Below are positions 1-7,393 of a stretch of DNA of 14,629 nucleotides, piece after piece. The stretch is taken from assembly GCA_024231375.1 (NCBI GenBank), contig JAAEQP010000080.1, positions 1 to 14,629 of the forward strand, read 5' to 3'. The notes below the pieces were generated by a model. The model had not been told where the DNA came from. It searched no databases and saw nothing but the letters and a program-made list of their open reading frames with translations. Source of the stretch: a bacterium. Its GTDB lineage: Bacteria > Hydrogenedentota > Hydrogenedentia > Hydrogenedentiales > SLHB01. Numbering within the stretch: the first letter of the stretch is position 1; each line of letters starts with the position of its first letter. A program made the position numbers and the translations under genes.

Positions 1-1355
1 CAGTTGCGGGTGGCGCGTGGTCCCGGTCCGATCACCGAGATGGAATACTCGCCTACGGTGGCCTTGATGCCGCCGCGCTCGAAGGGAATGCTCCATTCGC
101 TGACGCTCATGTACGACACGGTCTTGGGCAGCAGGTTGACTGCTTCCTCCGCCCAGTCGTCGCGCCAGCCCCAGTCCCATGCGATCAGTTCAGCCCCGGT
201 CCCGGCCTGTTGGATGCCCTCGTCGATGGTGGCGTTGACGCCCGCGATGACGGCGGCGGGTCCCAGCTCTTTGCACCGCGGACAATTCGCACCCTGGCCA
301 TGGGACCAGCAGTTGGTGAAGTTCTCAGATGCCGTGATGGTGAAGAATCCGGCCAGATCGGGTACGGCCTTGCAGATCGTGGAAACAGACCCACGGATGT
401 AGTCCTTCACCTCGTCTGTGCTCGAACACATGGCCCCGTAGGCGCCTTCCGTCACGCCCATCACCTCGGGGCAGTCCTCGAAGAAGGCCGTGGGCATGGA
501 CCGCGGCTCGTTGAGGTAGAGGTAGATGCCAACGCCGTGTTTTCGTGCTCGCGCGACGAGGGCGCCCAGGTTGGCGAGGCGCTCCTCGTATTGGGCGCTG
601 AGCGACTCGTCCCAGGGGAACGGGGCGAGTTTGTACAGAACGGCCTGAAGCCACACGCCGTTCACGCCCGACCGCGCCAACCGCGCGAGGTACCCATCGG
701 GAAACGGGTCGGCCTCGGGGTCGAGCAGCGGGTCGCCGTACAACGCAAAATAGGAATAGCAGTAGCGCGGCGAGAACATGCTCTCGCGCACGGGCGCGTC
801 CGTCGGCTCGGGCGGTTCGGACAACTGCCGCACGAAATCGAACAGCGGCTCTTCGGCATGCAACACGCCCGCCGGAAACGCCTCGGCCATGCTCTGGCCG
901 ATGACCGCGGCTCGCGCCTTCGTCGCGGCGTCCGGTTCCGCATACTCCAGCGGCGCGCACTTCGGCTTCAGACGCCCGAGCTTGATGTACAGAAAGTCGT
1001 CTTCCCGCAGGGCGTAGTCCATTTCTTCGGCGGTCCAGTCCAGCAGTGTCAACAGCTGGTCGTAGGGTAGGAGGTGCCAGTTGCGGCGGATGACCGTGAT
1101 GTAGGAGCGCCCCTGGTGGTCGGCCGTGATGGCAGGCTGTTTCTCAAGCCCCATGCTTTTGCCGACGGCCAGGATCTGGTCCTTGCTCGCGCCGACGGTT
1201 TCGGCCATCTGGTCGGCGGGCACCAGTTGCCAGTTCCGCCACACGAAGGCATGAAGCTGGTCCGGAAAATGCGGCACCGTCACGGGAACGGGCGCCGACC
1301 CAACCGGCAATTCGACCGCGCCAATCAGACTGCATCCCAGAATCGCCACGATCAT
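1..1355 (-). CDS. Exported TIM-barrel/glycosidase-like lipoprotein with duplicated N-terminal helical motif (3' end cut by window)
   Basis: The frame stays open for 451 codons from ATG 1355 to the left edge, so the C-terminus is missing. An AGGGGGAG Shine-Dalgarno lies 7 nt before this ATG. The N-terminus is hydrophobic with L-G-C at residues 6-8, a lipobox-like motif but very early. An in-frame GTG at 1403 would add a basic n-region and put that Cys at residue 24. Residues 40-122 hold two copies of a RNW(Q/H)L(V/L)PxDQ motif, at W42 and W93, each followed by an HTH-like helical stretch. The remainder resembles large TIM-barrel glycosidase-like proteins: an ENFTNC segment (E344, C349) then C358-P-R-C361, followed by an AWDWGWRDDW stretch. 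Such ENxxxC...CPxC segments occur in GH20/GH67-like and DUF4838-type proteins. Carbohydrate hydrolysis at the envelope is inferred; no catalytic pair is proven. It is probably cotranscribed with the upstream MBL-fold gene. Confidence 0.8.
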   Translation of the reverse strand, partial: MIVAILGCSLIGAVELPVGSAPVPVTVPHFPDQLHAFVWRNWQLVPADQMAETVGASKDQILAVGKSMGLEKQPAITADHQGRSYITVIRRNWHLLPYDQLLTLLDWTAEEMDYALREDDFLYIKLGRLKPKCAPLEYAEPDAATKARAAVIGQSMAEAFPAGVLHAEEPLFDFVRQLSEPPEPTDAPVRESMFSPRYCYSYFALYGDPLLDPEADPFPDGYLARLARSGVNGVWLQAVLYKLAPFPWDESLSAQYEERLANLGALVARARKHGVGIYLYLNEPRSMPTAFFEDCPEVMGVTEGAYGAMCSSTDEVKDYIRGSVSTICKAVPDLAGFFTITASENFTNCWSHGQGANCPRCKELGPAAVIAGVNATIDEGIQQAGTGAELIAWDWGWRDDWAEEAVNLLPKTVSYMSVSEWSIPFERGGIKATVGEYSISVIGPGPRATRN

Positions 1356-1377
1356 GATGACACTCCCCCTCGATTCG

Positions 1378-1400
1378 CCGCGGCAACGGGTCGGCCGCGG
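1378..1400 (-). other. Inverted repeat before the SD of the exported protein
   Basis: A perfect 7-bp inverted repeat (CCGCGGC...GCCGCGG) with a 9-nt loop fills the 55-bp gap between the two minus-strand genes. It ends about 10 nt before the GGGGGAG ribosome site. No U-tract follows on the minus strand, so it is not a standard terminator. It may be an intercistronic mRNA structure or chance in GC-rich DNA. Confidence 0.35.
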
Positions 1401-1410
1401 CACTGGTTTG

Positions 1411-2325
1411 CTACTGAATCTCCGCGAGCCCTTCGCACATGACAATGTGACGGCTCGTGCCCAATTCTTCCATCCACTTCCGGACTTCCAACGTTTTCCA
1501 CGGACCCGATCCACGGCCGCCGCCCTTGTCGTTGTCCCACAGCCACTTCGGGGCCGGCCACAGACAACAGGATGCGCCGACCCGTTCGTAGAAGGCCTTG
1601 TCAGCGCCGTTCTGACCGTGGTGCGACATCTGCACGTAATCCGACGGCAACCGGTCGGCGTAGGGTCCGTCCAAGAGCTTGCGCCCGCCTTCAGCGCCCA
1701 GATCTCCCGTGAAAAGGACTGATTTGCCTGCGTCGGTGACGCGCATCACGACGCTGGAATTGTTGATGGGGTTCTGCGTGATCTCGGGGTTCTTGACGCC
1801 CAACACCTCGATGGTGACCTCGTCGATGGTCATGGTTTGGCCGGGTTCGAGTTCGCTGACCTCCCGCTTCGCTGCGGCCATGCCTTCCTTGAATCTGTTC
1901 CAGAGTGCCACCTCGCTTTCGCCGGTGTGGGCCTCCATCCAGGCGTCGTCGGGCAAGGAACCACAGAAGGAGTCTATCTTGAGGTCGCCAGGTTGCTTCA
2001 GGATTTCGATCAGAGCCCCCACGTGGTCGTCGTGCATGTGGGAAATGAACCAGGTATGGACATGATTCCCCCGCTCGGCAATGAACGCGCGCAGATAGGC
2101 CGCGTCGCCCGGCATGCCGCCGTCGATCACGATGAGCGACCCTTCGGCGGTCTGCATGACGTACGACATCATCTGGGTGTGGGTCTGGTTGGGAAGTTGC
2201 CACAGTGTGAACCCGGAAGGGCCTGCCCCATCCTCGGCGCCGCAGGCCGCGCAGGCGTTCAGTCCCAAGTAGAGCGCCAAGAGCGGTGCCGCGCCGTGTC
2301 CGATGAGTGATTTGGTAAGTTGCAC
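1411..2325 (-). CDS. Exported metallo-beta-lactamase-fold hydrolase (ComEC/Rec2-like MBL domain), putative lipoprotein
   Basis: This is a 304-residue protein with the metallo-beta-lactamase signature H96-x-H98-x-D100-H101 (SHMHDDH). Further candidate metal ligands are D208 in FTGDLG and H235/H236 in SHHGQNG. The pattern of one IDGG strand before the HxHxDH and a late SHHG matches the ComEC/Rec2-type MBL branch, but no ComEC membrane domain is present. GTG at 2325 is preferred: GGAGGA sits 9 nt upstream, and it gives a clean signal peptide (K5, hydrophobic 12-22) ending in L22-N-A-C25, a lipobox-like site. The frame is open back to 2457, but that start would overlap the divergent gene and spoil the signal peptide. 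The product is likely secreted or lipid-anchored with a dinuclear metal site. The substrate is unknown (nucleic acid, phosphoester or lactone possible). It is the first gene of a probable operon with the exported protein downstream. Confidence 0.88.
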   Translation of the reverse strand: MQLTKSLIGHGAAPLLALYLGLNACAACGAEDGAGPSGFTLWQLPNQTHTQMMSYVMQTAEGSLIVIDGGMPGDAAYLRAFIAERGNHVHTWFISHMHDDHVGALIEILKQPGDLKIDSFCGSLPDDAWMEAHTGESEVALWNRFKEGMAAAKREVSELEPGQTMTIDEVTIEVLGVKNPEITQNPINNSSVVMRVTDAGKSVLFTGDLGAEGGRKLLDGPYADRLPSDYVQMSHHGQNGADKAFYERVGASCCLWPAPKWLWDNDKGGGRGSGPWKTLEVRKWMEELGTSRHIVMCEGLAEIQ

Positions 2326-2366
2326 GATCAGATGTCCTCCAGTTCTCTCTTGCGGAAACGCCCCGT

Positions 2367-2396
2367 ATCCTAGCGGGCTCTTCCTTCGAAAACCAG
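2367..2396 (-). promoter_or_regulatory. Candidate sigma70-type promoter for the MBL operon
   Basis: On the minus strand CTGGTT (2396-2391) and TAGGAT (2372-2367) are separated by 18 bp. The start codon lies 41 nt beyond the -10 box, leaving a leader of about 35 nt that contains GGAGGA. The -10 matches TATAAT at four positions, while the -35 is poor. The same CTGGNN-N18-TAGGAT arrangement recurs before the gene at 6027. No convincing promoter was seen for the divergent gene at 2452. Confidence 0.4.
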
Positions 2397-2451
2397 TTTC
2401 GCGCAGCCGGATCATCGACGGAGACGCCGCATTCTTGATACCATTCGTGGG

Positions 2452-4563
2452 ATGCATGTTGAAGAGTCAGAAACAGTGACGTTCCCGGGTACCGCGCGGC
2501 TGGTGGCGCTGGCGGCCGCCGCGTGCGCGCTGGCGGTGTACCTCCTGACCCTCGCGTGGACCGTCACGGGCGAGGATAGCGGCGAATTGATCGCGGCTGC
2601 CCATACGATGGGCATTCCCCATCCGACCGGCTATCCCACGTGGTGCATCCTGGCCAAACTCATCCTGAAGATCGTGCCGTTCGGCTCCGTGGCCTGGCGC
2701 GCGGCCCTGTTGTCGGCCATGCTCGGCGCGGCCACCGTGTACTGCGTGGTCCTCTTGGTGGTGCGTCTGACGCAGAGCCGGGGCGCGGCGTTTGTAGCGG
2801 GTCTTATGTTGGCGTTCTCCTTCGAGTTCTGGGAGCAGAGCGTCATCGCCGAGGTGTACACCCTCAACGCGGTCCTGCTCATCCTCTGCGTATGGCTCCT
2901 CATCCGGTGGCGCGATACACACCGTCCCGCCCTGCTCTACATTTTCGCCCTGTGTTACGGCCTGGGTCTCGGCAACCACAGCAGTATGTATCTTGTGATT
3001 CCTGTGCTGGCGCCCTACATCCTTTGGGTCGAAGGCACCGCCCCGGATCGCGCCGGACACTATGCGCGCGCCATCGCGTTTGGGTTGCTCGGCTTCGCAG
3101 TGCATCTGTACCTCCCCATACGATCCATGGCAGATCCCGCCATGGATTGGGGCAACCCCGAATCGTGGCCCGCATTCTGGGATGTCTTCACCCGCAAGCA
3201 ATACCAGCACATCATCGTCGCGCACCCAAGGAGCCCCGGGCTGTTTCTGCGCCAGTGCGCGGAATTCGTGCGCATATTCAACGGACAGGGCATGGTGGGG
3301 GCACCGTTGCTCATGCTCATCGGTTTCTTTACGCTGCGGAACAGAGGCCGTGCCTACGCCTGGCTCTTGGCAGGTCTGTTCACCGTCCTTGCGATGACGG
3401 CTATCGTCATTCCGAATTTCGCCATTACGCGCAAGGAAATCTGGATCAACACGACCTATTGGATACCTGCATACGTTGTTGCCGCCATCTTGTGCGGGGC
3501 GGGGCTGGCCCGATTGGCGCAGGCATTCCGCGCACCGCGCGGCAGGGTTGTGCTCTGGGTGGGATCAGTGTTTCTCATCGGTCTCCCGCTTGCCATGAAC
3601 TACCGAGCGAACGACAAGAGCGACTACCATTTCGCGTCCGATTACGGCGAGAATGTGTTGCGTACGCTGGACACCGATGCCATCTATTTCGGCGACGGCG
3701 ACCACCATCTGTTCCCCGTGCTCTACTACCAGATCGTCGAAGGGCGACGACCGGACGTCCTCGTGGCGAATCCGTACGGCTACATCCCGGAGCATGTCTA
3801 TGCCGATATGCCGGAGGACGCAAAGCAGGGATTCGGACGCATCCCGTCCGACCGGGACGATGAACGCATTGCTGCGTGGCTGATCGCAAACACCAATCGC
3901 CCCGTCTACTTTGCCGCCAAGCCGGCCCCCCAAGCGTTGGCCGGTTGCCGCATCGTCGACGCGGGACTGCTCTACCGGGTGGTGCGTGAAGGAGAATCGG
4001 TCGATGCCGACGCCATTTGGGACCGGTACGGCTGGCACACGACCGACCCGGCCGACACCCGCGGCGATTGGACGGCGGAACTGGTCCTGTACGACTACTA
4101 CTTCGCGCGTGGCAGGCATCTCTTGACCAAAGGCGAGACGGCGCAGGCGCTGGAAAGTCTGCGCATTGCCTTGGACGTGGCCGACGCGACCGCGCTGCGG
4201 TTGAACGATGTGGGCAACGTATTGGCGGAACAGGGCCTGTACACCGACGCGGCGAGCCACTATCAGCGCGCCCTTGACCTCGATCCCGATTGCGACATCG
4301 CCCGTTTGAATCTGGGCCGTGTCGACATGGCGCGCGGGGCGTTCGGGGACGCGTTGGCCTCGTTTGAGACCGCGCTCGCGCGCACCCCGGAGGATGCGAC
4401 GGCATCCTATCTCGCTGCACGGTGCGAGGCGGCGATGGGAGACCACGAAGCCGCCCGGACACGTCTGGAACGCCTGCTCGAGGCGTGGCCCGACGATGCC
4501 ACGCTCCGTGAGCAGGCCAGCCGACTGTTGGCTGAAGTGACCTCGACGAGCGAAACCCCATGA
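2452..4563 (+). CDS. DUF2723 (GT117-type) membrane glycosyltransferase with C-terminal TPR domain
   Basis: This is a 703-residue integral membrane protein. The first lumenal loop carries E41-D42-S-G-E45 and H57-P-T-G-Y-P62, the hallmark of the DUF2723 family of GT-C-fold, protein O-mannosyltransferase-like enzymes that use lipid-linked sugar donors. Many hydrophobic segments span residues 17 to about 385. A soluble region follows (about 395-540), then roughly four TPR-like helical pairs (about 545-695, e.g. AASHYQRALDLDPD). The acidic DxxE is the probable catalytic or metal site. The TPRs probably bind a partner or acceptor protein. ATG 2452 has a weak ribosome site; GTG 2476, with GAAGAG 9 nt upstream, is an alternative that removes eight residues. 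The stop overlaps the next gene's start by ATGA, implying translational coupling. The family assignment is strong; donor and acceptor are unknown. Confidence 0.92.
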   Translation: MHVEESETVTFPGTARLVALAAAACALAVYLLTLAWTVTGEDSGELIAAAHTMGIPHPTGYPTWCILAKLILKIVPFGSVAWRAALLSAMLGAATVYCVVLLVVRLTQSRGAAFVAGLMLAFSFEFWEQSVIAEVYTLNAVLLILCVWLLIRWRDTHRPALLYIFALCYGLGLGNHSSMYLVIPVLAPYILWVEGTAPDRAGHYARAIAFGLLGFAVHLYLPIRSMADPAMDWGNPESWPAFWDVFTRKQYQHIIVAHPRSPGLFLRQCAEFVRIFNGQGMVGAPLLMLIGFFTLRNRGRAYAWLLAGLFTVLAMTAIVIPNFAITRKEIWINTTYWIPAYVVAAILCGAGLARLAQAFRAPRGRVVLWVGSVFLIGLPLAMNYRANDKSDYHFASDYGENVLRTLDTDAIYFGDGDHHLFPVLYYQIVEGRRPDVLVANPYGYIPEHVYADMPEDAKQGFGRIPSDRDDERIAAWLIANTNRPVYFAAKPAPQALAGCRIVDAGLLYRVVREGESVDADAIWDRYGWHTTDPADTRGDWTAELVLYDYYFARGRHLLTKGETAQALESLRIALDVADATALRLNDVGNVLAEQGLYTDAASHYQRALDLDPDCDIARLNLGRVDMARGAFGDALASFETALARTPEDATASYLAARCEAAMGDHEAARTRLERLLEAWPDDATLREQASRLLAEVTSTSETP

Positions 4564-5915
4564 GAGCAGGCGTCGACCTCACGGAAGGCCCCGTGGGCCG
4601 TCACTTGATTCGGCTCACCCTGCCAAGCATCGCGGGATCGTTGGCCATCATTGTGTTCAACGTCACCGACACCTTCTTCGTGTCGCGGTTGGGCACGGAC
4701 CCCCTCGCGGCCATGGGATTCACGTTCCCTATCGTCATGGTGGTGGGATGCATCGCCATGGGATTGGGCATGGGCACCACATCGGTGCTGGCGCGGGCCG
4801 TGGGCGCTCGCGATTTCGACCGCGCCAAACACACCGCCACCCACGGGATTCTGCTGACCATTCTCGTCGTCGCCGGAATCAGTGGGTTCGGATTGGTCAC
4901 CATTGAACCCCTGTTTCGCGCGCTCGGCGCCGCGGACACCGTGATGCCCCACGTGCGCGCCTACATGGAAGTATGGTATTGGGGCGCCGTGGCGGCCATT
5001 ATGCCGCCCGTGTGCGACGGATGTATGCGCGCTACCGGCGACATGGTGCGTCCGTTGGTCGTCATGTGTGTGTGCGCGCTGGTGAACGTCGTACTGGACC
5101 CCATCCTGATTTTCGGGTTGCTCGGGTTTCCCGCCATGGGCATCAAAGGCGCGGCCGTAGCCACCGTCATCGCACGGTGCTGCGGGATGGTCACCACCCT
5201 GTCCTTCCTCCATTTTCACCATCGGCTGGTAGACGTCAGCATCCCGCGTCTGCACGAAGTGCTCGGCTCATGGAGCCGCATCCTAGCGGTAGGATTGCCG
5301 GCGGCCATGACCCAGTTGCTCAACCCGCTCTCCCAGGGCTTCGTCACCAGACTTGCCGCGACGACGGGCGGGGCGAGCGCGGTAGCCGCCATCGCGGCAG
5401 GCAGCCGAATCGAGAGTTTCGCGTATATCCTGCCCATGGCGTTCGGCATCGGGCTTGGACCCATGATGGGCCAGAACTGGGGTGCCGCGCGAGGTGACAG
5501 AATCGATCAGTCCCGGCGCATCTCCAACCGGCTCGCAGTGGCCTTGGGATTGGGCACGTGGGTGCTGATCGCGCCGTTCGCACTGAAGCTGGCGGGGTAT
5601 TTCAGCGACGAATCGGATGTCGTCCGTATGGCGGCCACCTATCTCGCACTTGTCGTCCTGGGCCACGCAGGTCAGAACCTGTCCATGTGGACCAGCCTGT
5701 CGCTGAATTCCGTGGGGAAATCAGTGTGGGCCGCCTTGTTGAATGTCGCCCGCGTTCTGGTGCTGTTCGTACCTGCAGCTTTCGTGGGTCGGTCCCTCTA
5801 TGGATTCACGGGCATGATTGCAGGTATGGCGGCCGCCAATCTGGCCGCCGGCTTGCTGGCCTTCTTCATGGGACGGTCTCTGCTGCGGTTGCCGGTGCGC
5901 GAGGACCTTCAGTAG
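4560..5915 (+). CDS. MATE family transporter (MOP flippase superfamily)
   Basis: This is a 451-residue, strongly hydrophobic protein with about 12 predicted membrane segments, the usual MATE length. The N-terminal LTEGPVGRHLIRLTLPSI segment and the VTDTFFVSRLGTDPLAAMGF stretch are typical of MATE transporters of the NorM/DinF type, which export cationic drugs or metabolites using a Na+ or H+ gradient. The second half repeats the pattern (LPAAMTQLLNPLSQGFVTRL), as expected from the internal duplication of the family. The start codon lies inside the stop of the glycosyltransferase gene (ATGA), with only a weak SD upstream, so it is probably expressed by translational coupling. Because it is coupled to a GT-C enzyme, a role in moving a lipid-linked or glycan-related substrate is possible; MOP includes Wzx flippases. 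Sequence alone points to ordinary MATE. Confidence 0.93.
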   Translation: MRAGVDLTEGPVGRHLIRLTLPSIAGSLAIIVFNVTDTFFVSRLGTDPLAAMGFTFPIVMVVGCIAMGLGMGTTSVLARAVGARDFDRAKHTATHGILLTILVVAGISGFGLVTIEPLFRALGAADTVMPHVRAYMEVWYWGAVAAIMPPVCDGCMRATGDMVRPLVVMCVCALVNVVLDPILIFGLLGFPAMGIKGAAVATVIARCCGMVTTLSFLHFHHRLVDVSIPRLHEVLGSWSRILAVGLPAAMTQLLNPLSQGFVTRLAATTGGASAVAAIAAGSRIESFAYILPMAFGIGLGPMMGQNWGAARGDRIDQSRRISNRLAVALGLGTWVLIAPFALKLAGYFSDESDVVRMAATYLALVVLGHAGQNLSMWTSLSLNSVGKSVWAALLNVARVLVLFVPAAFVGRSLYGFTGMIAGMAAANLAAGLLAFFMGRSLLRLPVREDLQ

Positions 5916-5952
5916 GAGGAATCCGGCCCGTGGCGTTCCTTTCTCGGCCATA

Positions 5953-5982
5953 CTGGCGCTTCCGCGCGTTTTACGCTAGGAT
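5953..5982 (+). promoter_or_regulatory. Candidate promoter for the 6027/lemA pair
   Basis: CTGGCG (5953-5958) and TAGGAT (5977-5982) are 18 bp apart, in the 111-bp gap after the MATE gene. The -10 lies 44 nt before the start at 6027. The nine bases GCTAGGATA are identical to the -10 region of the divergent promoter at 2367-2372. The -35 match is weak. Confidence 0.4.
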
Positions 5983-6026
5983 ATGGATCACGAGCGTTGG
6001 GGAAACAACTGCATGGGGAGCAGGGC

Positions 6027-6707
6027 ATGGGCGAAGGAGCGTTACCGGTCCTATTCATTGGGGGCATCATTGTCCTCGTCGTTGTTCTGGGCATTTTCGG
6101 ATGGCTCAGGGAGAAGAAGCGCCGGGAAGCCTTCCAAAAACTGGCGCAGTCGCTCGGACTCCGGTACCTGCAACGCGACAGTTCGATCGCCCGCCGCTAC
6201 AGGTTCCTGGACAAGCTCCGGCAAGGCGATAACCGCTACGCATTCAATCTCATGGAAGGCGTGTATGAAGACCATCCGGTGCATGTGTTCGATTACCACT
6301 ACGAAACCCACAGCACCGATTCGAAGGGACGCAAGCAGACCCATCATCACTACTTCAGCTTCTTCATCCTGGAGCAGGAACGAGCATTTCCCGAACTGCG
6401 CATCTATCCCGAGGGATTTCTCAGTAAGTTCGGACAAATGGTCGGGTTTGAAGACATCGATTTCGAATCCATTGAATTCTCCAAGGCCTTCTGCGTCCGG
6501 TCCAAGGACAAGAAGTTCGCCTACGACATCTGCCACACGCGGATGATGGAATACCTGCTGAAGAATCGGAAACTGTCCCTGGAGATCGAGGGGCATTGCC
6601 TGGCCATGGGGTTTGACACGAGGCTGGCGCCGGAGGCCATCCCGGGACGCCTGCGCCAGTTGATCGAAATCAGGGAGCTGTTCCCCGAATACCTGTACCG
6701 GTTGTAA
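6027..6707 (+). CDS. Uncharacterised membrane-anchored protein next to lemA
   Basis: This is a 226-residue protein. It has one N-terminal membrane segment (about residues 6-25, LPVLFIGGIIVLVVVLGIFG), then a basic stop-transfer patch (REKKRRE) and a soluble domain, probably cytoplasmic. The domain contains a G-V-Y-E-D-H-P-V-H-V-F-D-Y-H-Y core, a basic His-rich KQTHHHYFSFF strand, and later LRIYPEGFL and FEDIDFESIEFSKAF. I recognise this as a recurring unnamed bacterial family (FDYxYxT ... PE ... DIDFE ... FS) but can assign no activity. ATG 6027 is preferred because GGGGAG lies about 6-8 nt upstream; an upstream in-frame TTG at 5997 adds ten polar residues. The lemA gene follows after 54 bp on the same strand, so the two probably share a transcript and may work together at the membrane. 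Confidence 0.8.
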   Translation: MGEGALPVLFIGGIIVLVVVLGIFGWLREKKRREAFQKLAQSLGLRYLQRDSSIARRYRFLDKLRQGDNRYAFNLMEGVYEDHPVHVFDYHYETHSTDSKGRKQTHHHYFSFFILEQERAFPELRIYPEGFLSKFGQMVGFEDIDFESIEFSKAFCVRSKDKKFAYDICHTRMMEYLLKNRKLSLEIEGHCLAMGFDTRLAPEAIPGRLRQLIEIRELFPEYLYRL

Positions 6708-6714
6708 CACAACC
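6700..6714 (+). other. Short inverted repeat across a stop codon
   Basis: GGTTGT-AAC-ACAACC forms a perfect 6-bp stem with a 3-nt loop, spanning the TAA stop of the gene ending at 6707. No T-run follows, so it is unlikely to terminate transcription by itself. It could stabilise the upstream message end. Confidence 0.3.
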
Positions 6715-6730
6715 AAGCGCGTAAGCAACT

Positions 6731-6745
6731 CGCCGCGACGCGGCG
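6731..6745 (+). other. GC hairpin just upstream of the lemA ribosome site
   Basis: CGCCGC-GAC-GCGGCG gives a perfect six-pair stem with a 3-nt loop. It ends 4 nt before the AAGGAG SD (6750-6755) of lemA. No U-tract follows. It may act as an mRNA boundary or modulate access to the SD, or be chance in GC-rich DNA. Confidence 0.35.
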
Positions 6746-6761
6746 CGATAAGGAGTGCGAC

Positions 6762-7328
6762 ATGGAGATGCTCATCGTATTGGGGGTGCTGCTGGGCCTG
6801 GCGCTGGTGGTGGCAATGGTGGTGGCTGGCATGTACAACGGGCTGGTGCGCGTCCGCAACCACTGCGAGGACGCCTGGGCGAATGTGGACACCGAACTGC
6901 AACGCCGGTACGACCTCATCCCCAATCTCGTCAGCACGGCCAAGGGATACGCCACGCACGAGCGCGAACTGCTGGAGGAGGTCACTCGACTCCGCCAGGA
7001 TTGCGTCAACAACAAGGGTACGCCTGGTGAACAGGCGCAGACCGAGAACCTTCTCTCGGGCGCCCTCGGCAACCTCATGGTTCGTCTCGAGGCCTATCCC
7101 GACCTGAAGGCCAATGAGAATTTCCTCCAGGTTCAACAGGAACTGGCGAACACGGAAGACCGCATTCAATCGGCGCGCCGGTTCTACAACGGCAACGTGC
7201 GCGAGAACAACAACAAGGTGCAGATGTTCCCCACGAACATTATTGCAGGCATGTTCGGATTCCAGGACCGCGAGTTTTTCGAGTTGGAGGACGAAGCGGC
7301 GCGCAAAGCACCCAAGGTTCAGTTCTAG
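6762..7328 (+). CDS. lemA: LemA family membrane protein
   Basis: This is a 188-residue protein, the normal LemA length. It has an N-terminal membrane helix (about residues 4-23, rich in L, V and A) followed by the LemA signature: YNGLVRVRNHCEDAWANVD, then LQRRYDLIPNLVSTAKGYATHE. The C-terminal part has the expected helical bundle with ANTEDRIQSARRFYN and a closing IIAGMFGF...FFELEDEA. LemA proteins have a short N-terminal tail and a large soluble helical domain. Their biochemical role is not settled; they are often linked to membrane stress and to TPM- or DUF-type neighbours. AAGGAG lies 6 nt upstream of ATG 6762, so the start is clear. The preceding membrane-anchored gene is the likely partner. 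No TPM-domain gene is adjacent here. Confidence 0.95.
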   Translation: MEMLIVLGVLLGLALVVAMVVAGMYNGLVRVRNHCEDAWANVDTELQRRYDLIPNLVSTAKGYATHERELLEEVTRLRQDCVNNKGTPGEQAQTENLLSGALGNLMVRLEAYPDLKANENFLQVQQELANTEDRIQSARRFYNGNVRENNNKVQMFPTNIIAGMFGFQDREFFELEDEAARKAPKVQF

Positions 7329-7364
7329 CGACTCTGCGAGCGATGGGAACAGACCGGTGTTCAG

Positions 7365-7378
7365 TGCCGTCATCGGCA
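7365..7378 (+). other. Hairpin upstream of the aldo/keto reductase SD
   Basis: TGCCG-TCAT-CGGCA is a perfect 5-bp stem with a 4-nt loop. It ends 2 nt before the GAGAGGA ribosome site (7381-7387) in the 65-bp gap after lemA. It lacks a U-tract. Confidence 0.3.
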
Positions 7379-7393
7379 GTGAGAGGACAAGCC

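Noticed and set aside
210..1070. 286-codon plus-strand ORF over the left-edge gene
   Set aside because: The minus strand is open for 451 codons with a coherent protein and SD; the plus frame has atypical composition.
2435..2440. TTGATA as a possible -35 for the gene at 2452
   Set aside because: No -10 lies at a suitable distance ahead of the start codon.
5914..6232. Perfect AGGAGG at the MATE stop followed by GTG 5930 and a 100-codon frame
   Set aside because: The second half of that frame overlaps the 6027 gene out of frame and looks like a shadow. The SD-like string is probably chance, though a short leader peptide cannot be excluded.
6051..7373. 440-codon minus-strand ORF antisense to the 6027 gene and lemA
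   Set aside because: It is the reverse shadow of two genes with clear domains and SDs. Long antisense frames are expected in GC-rich DNA, and its protein has no recognisable domain.
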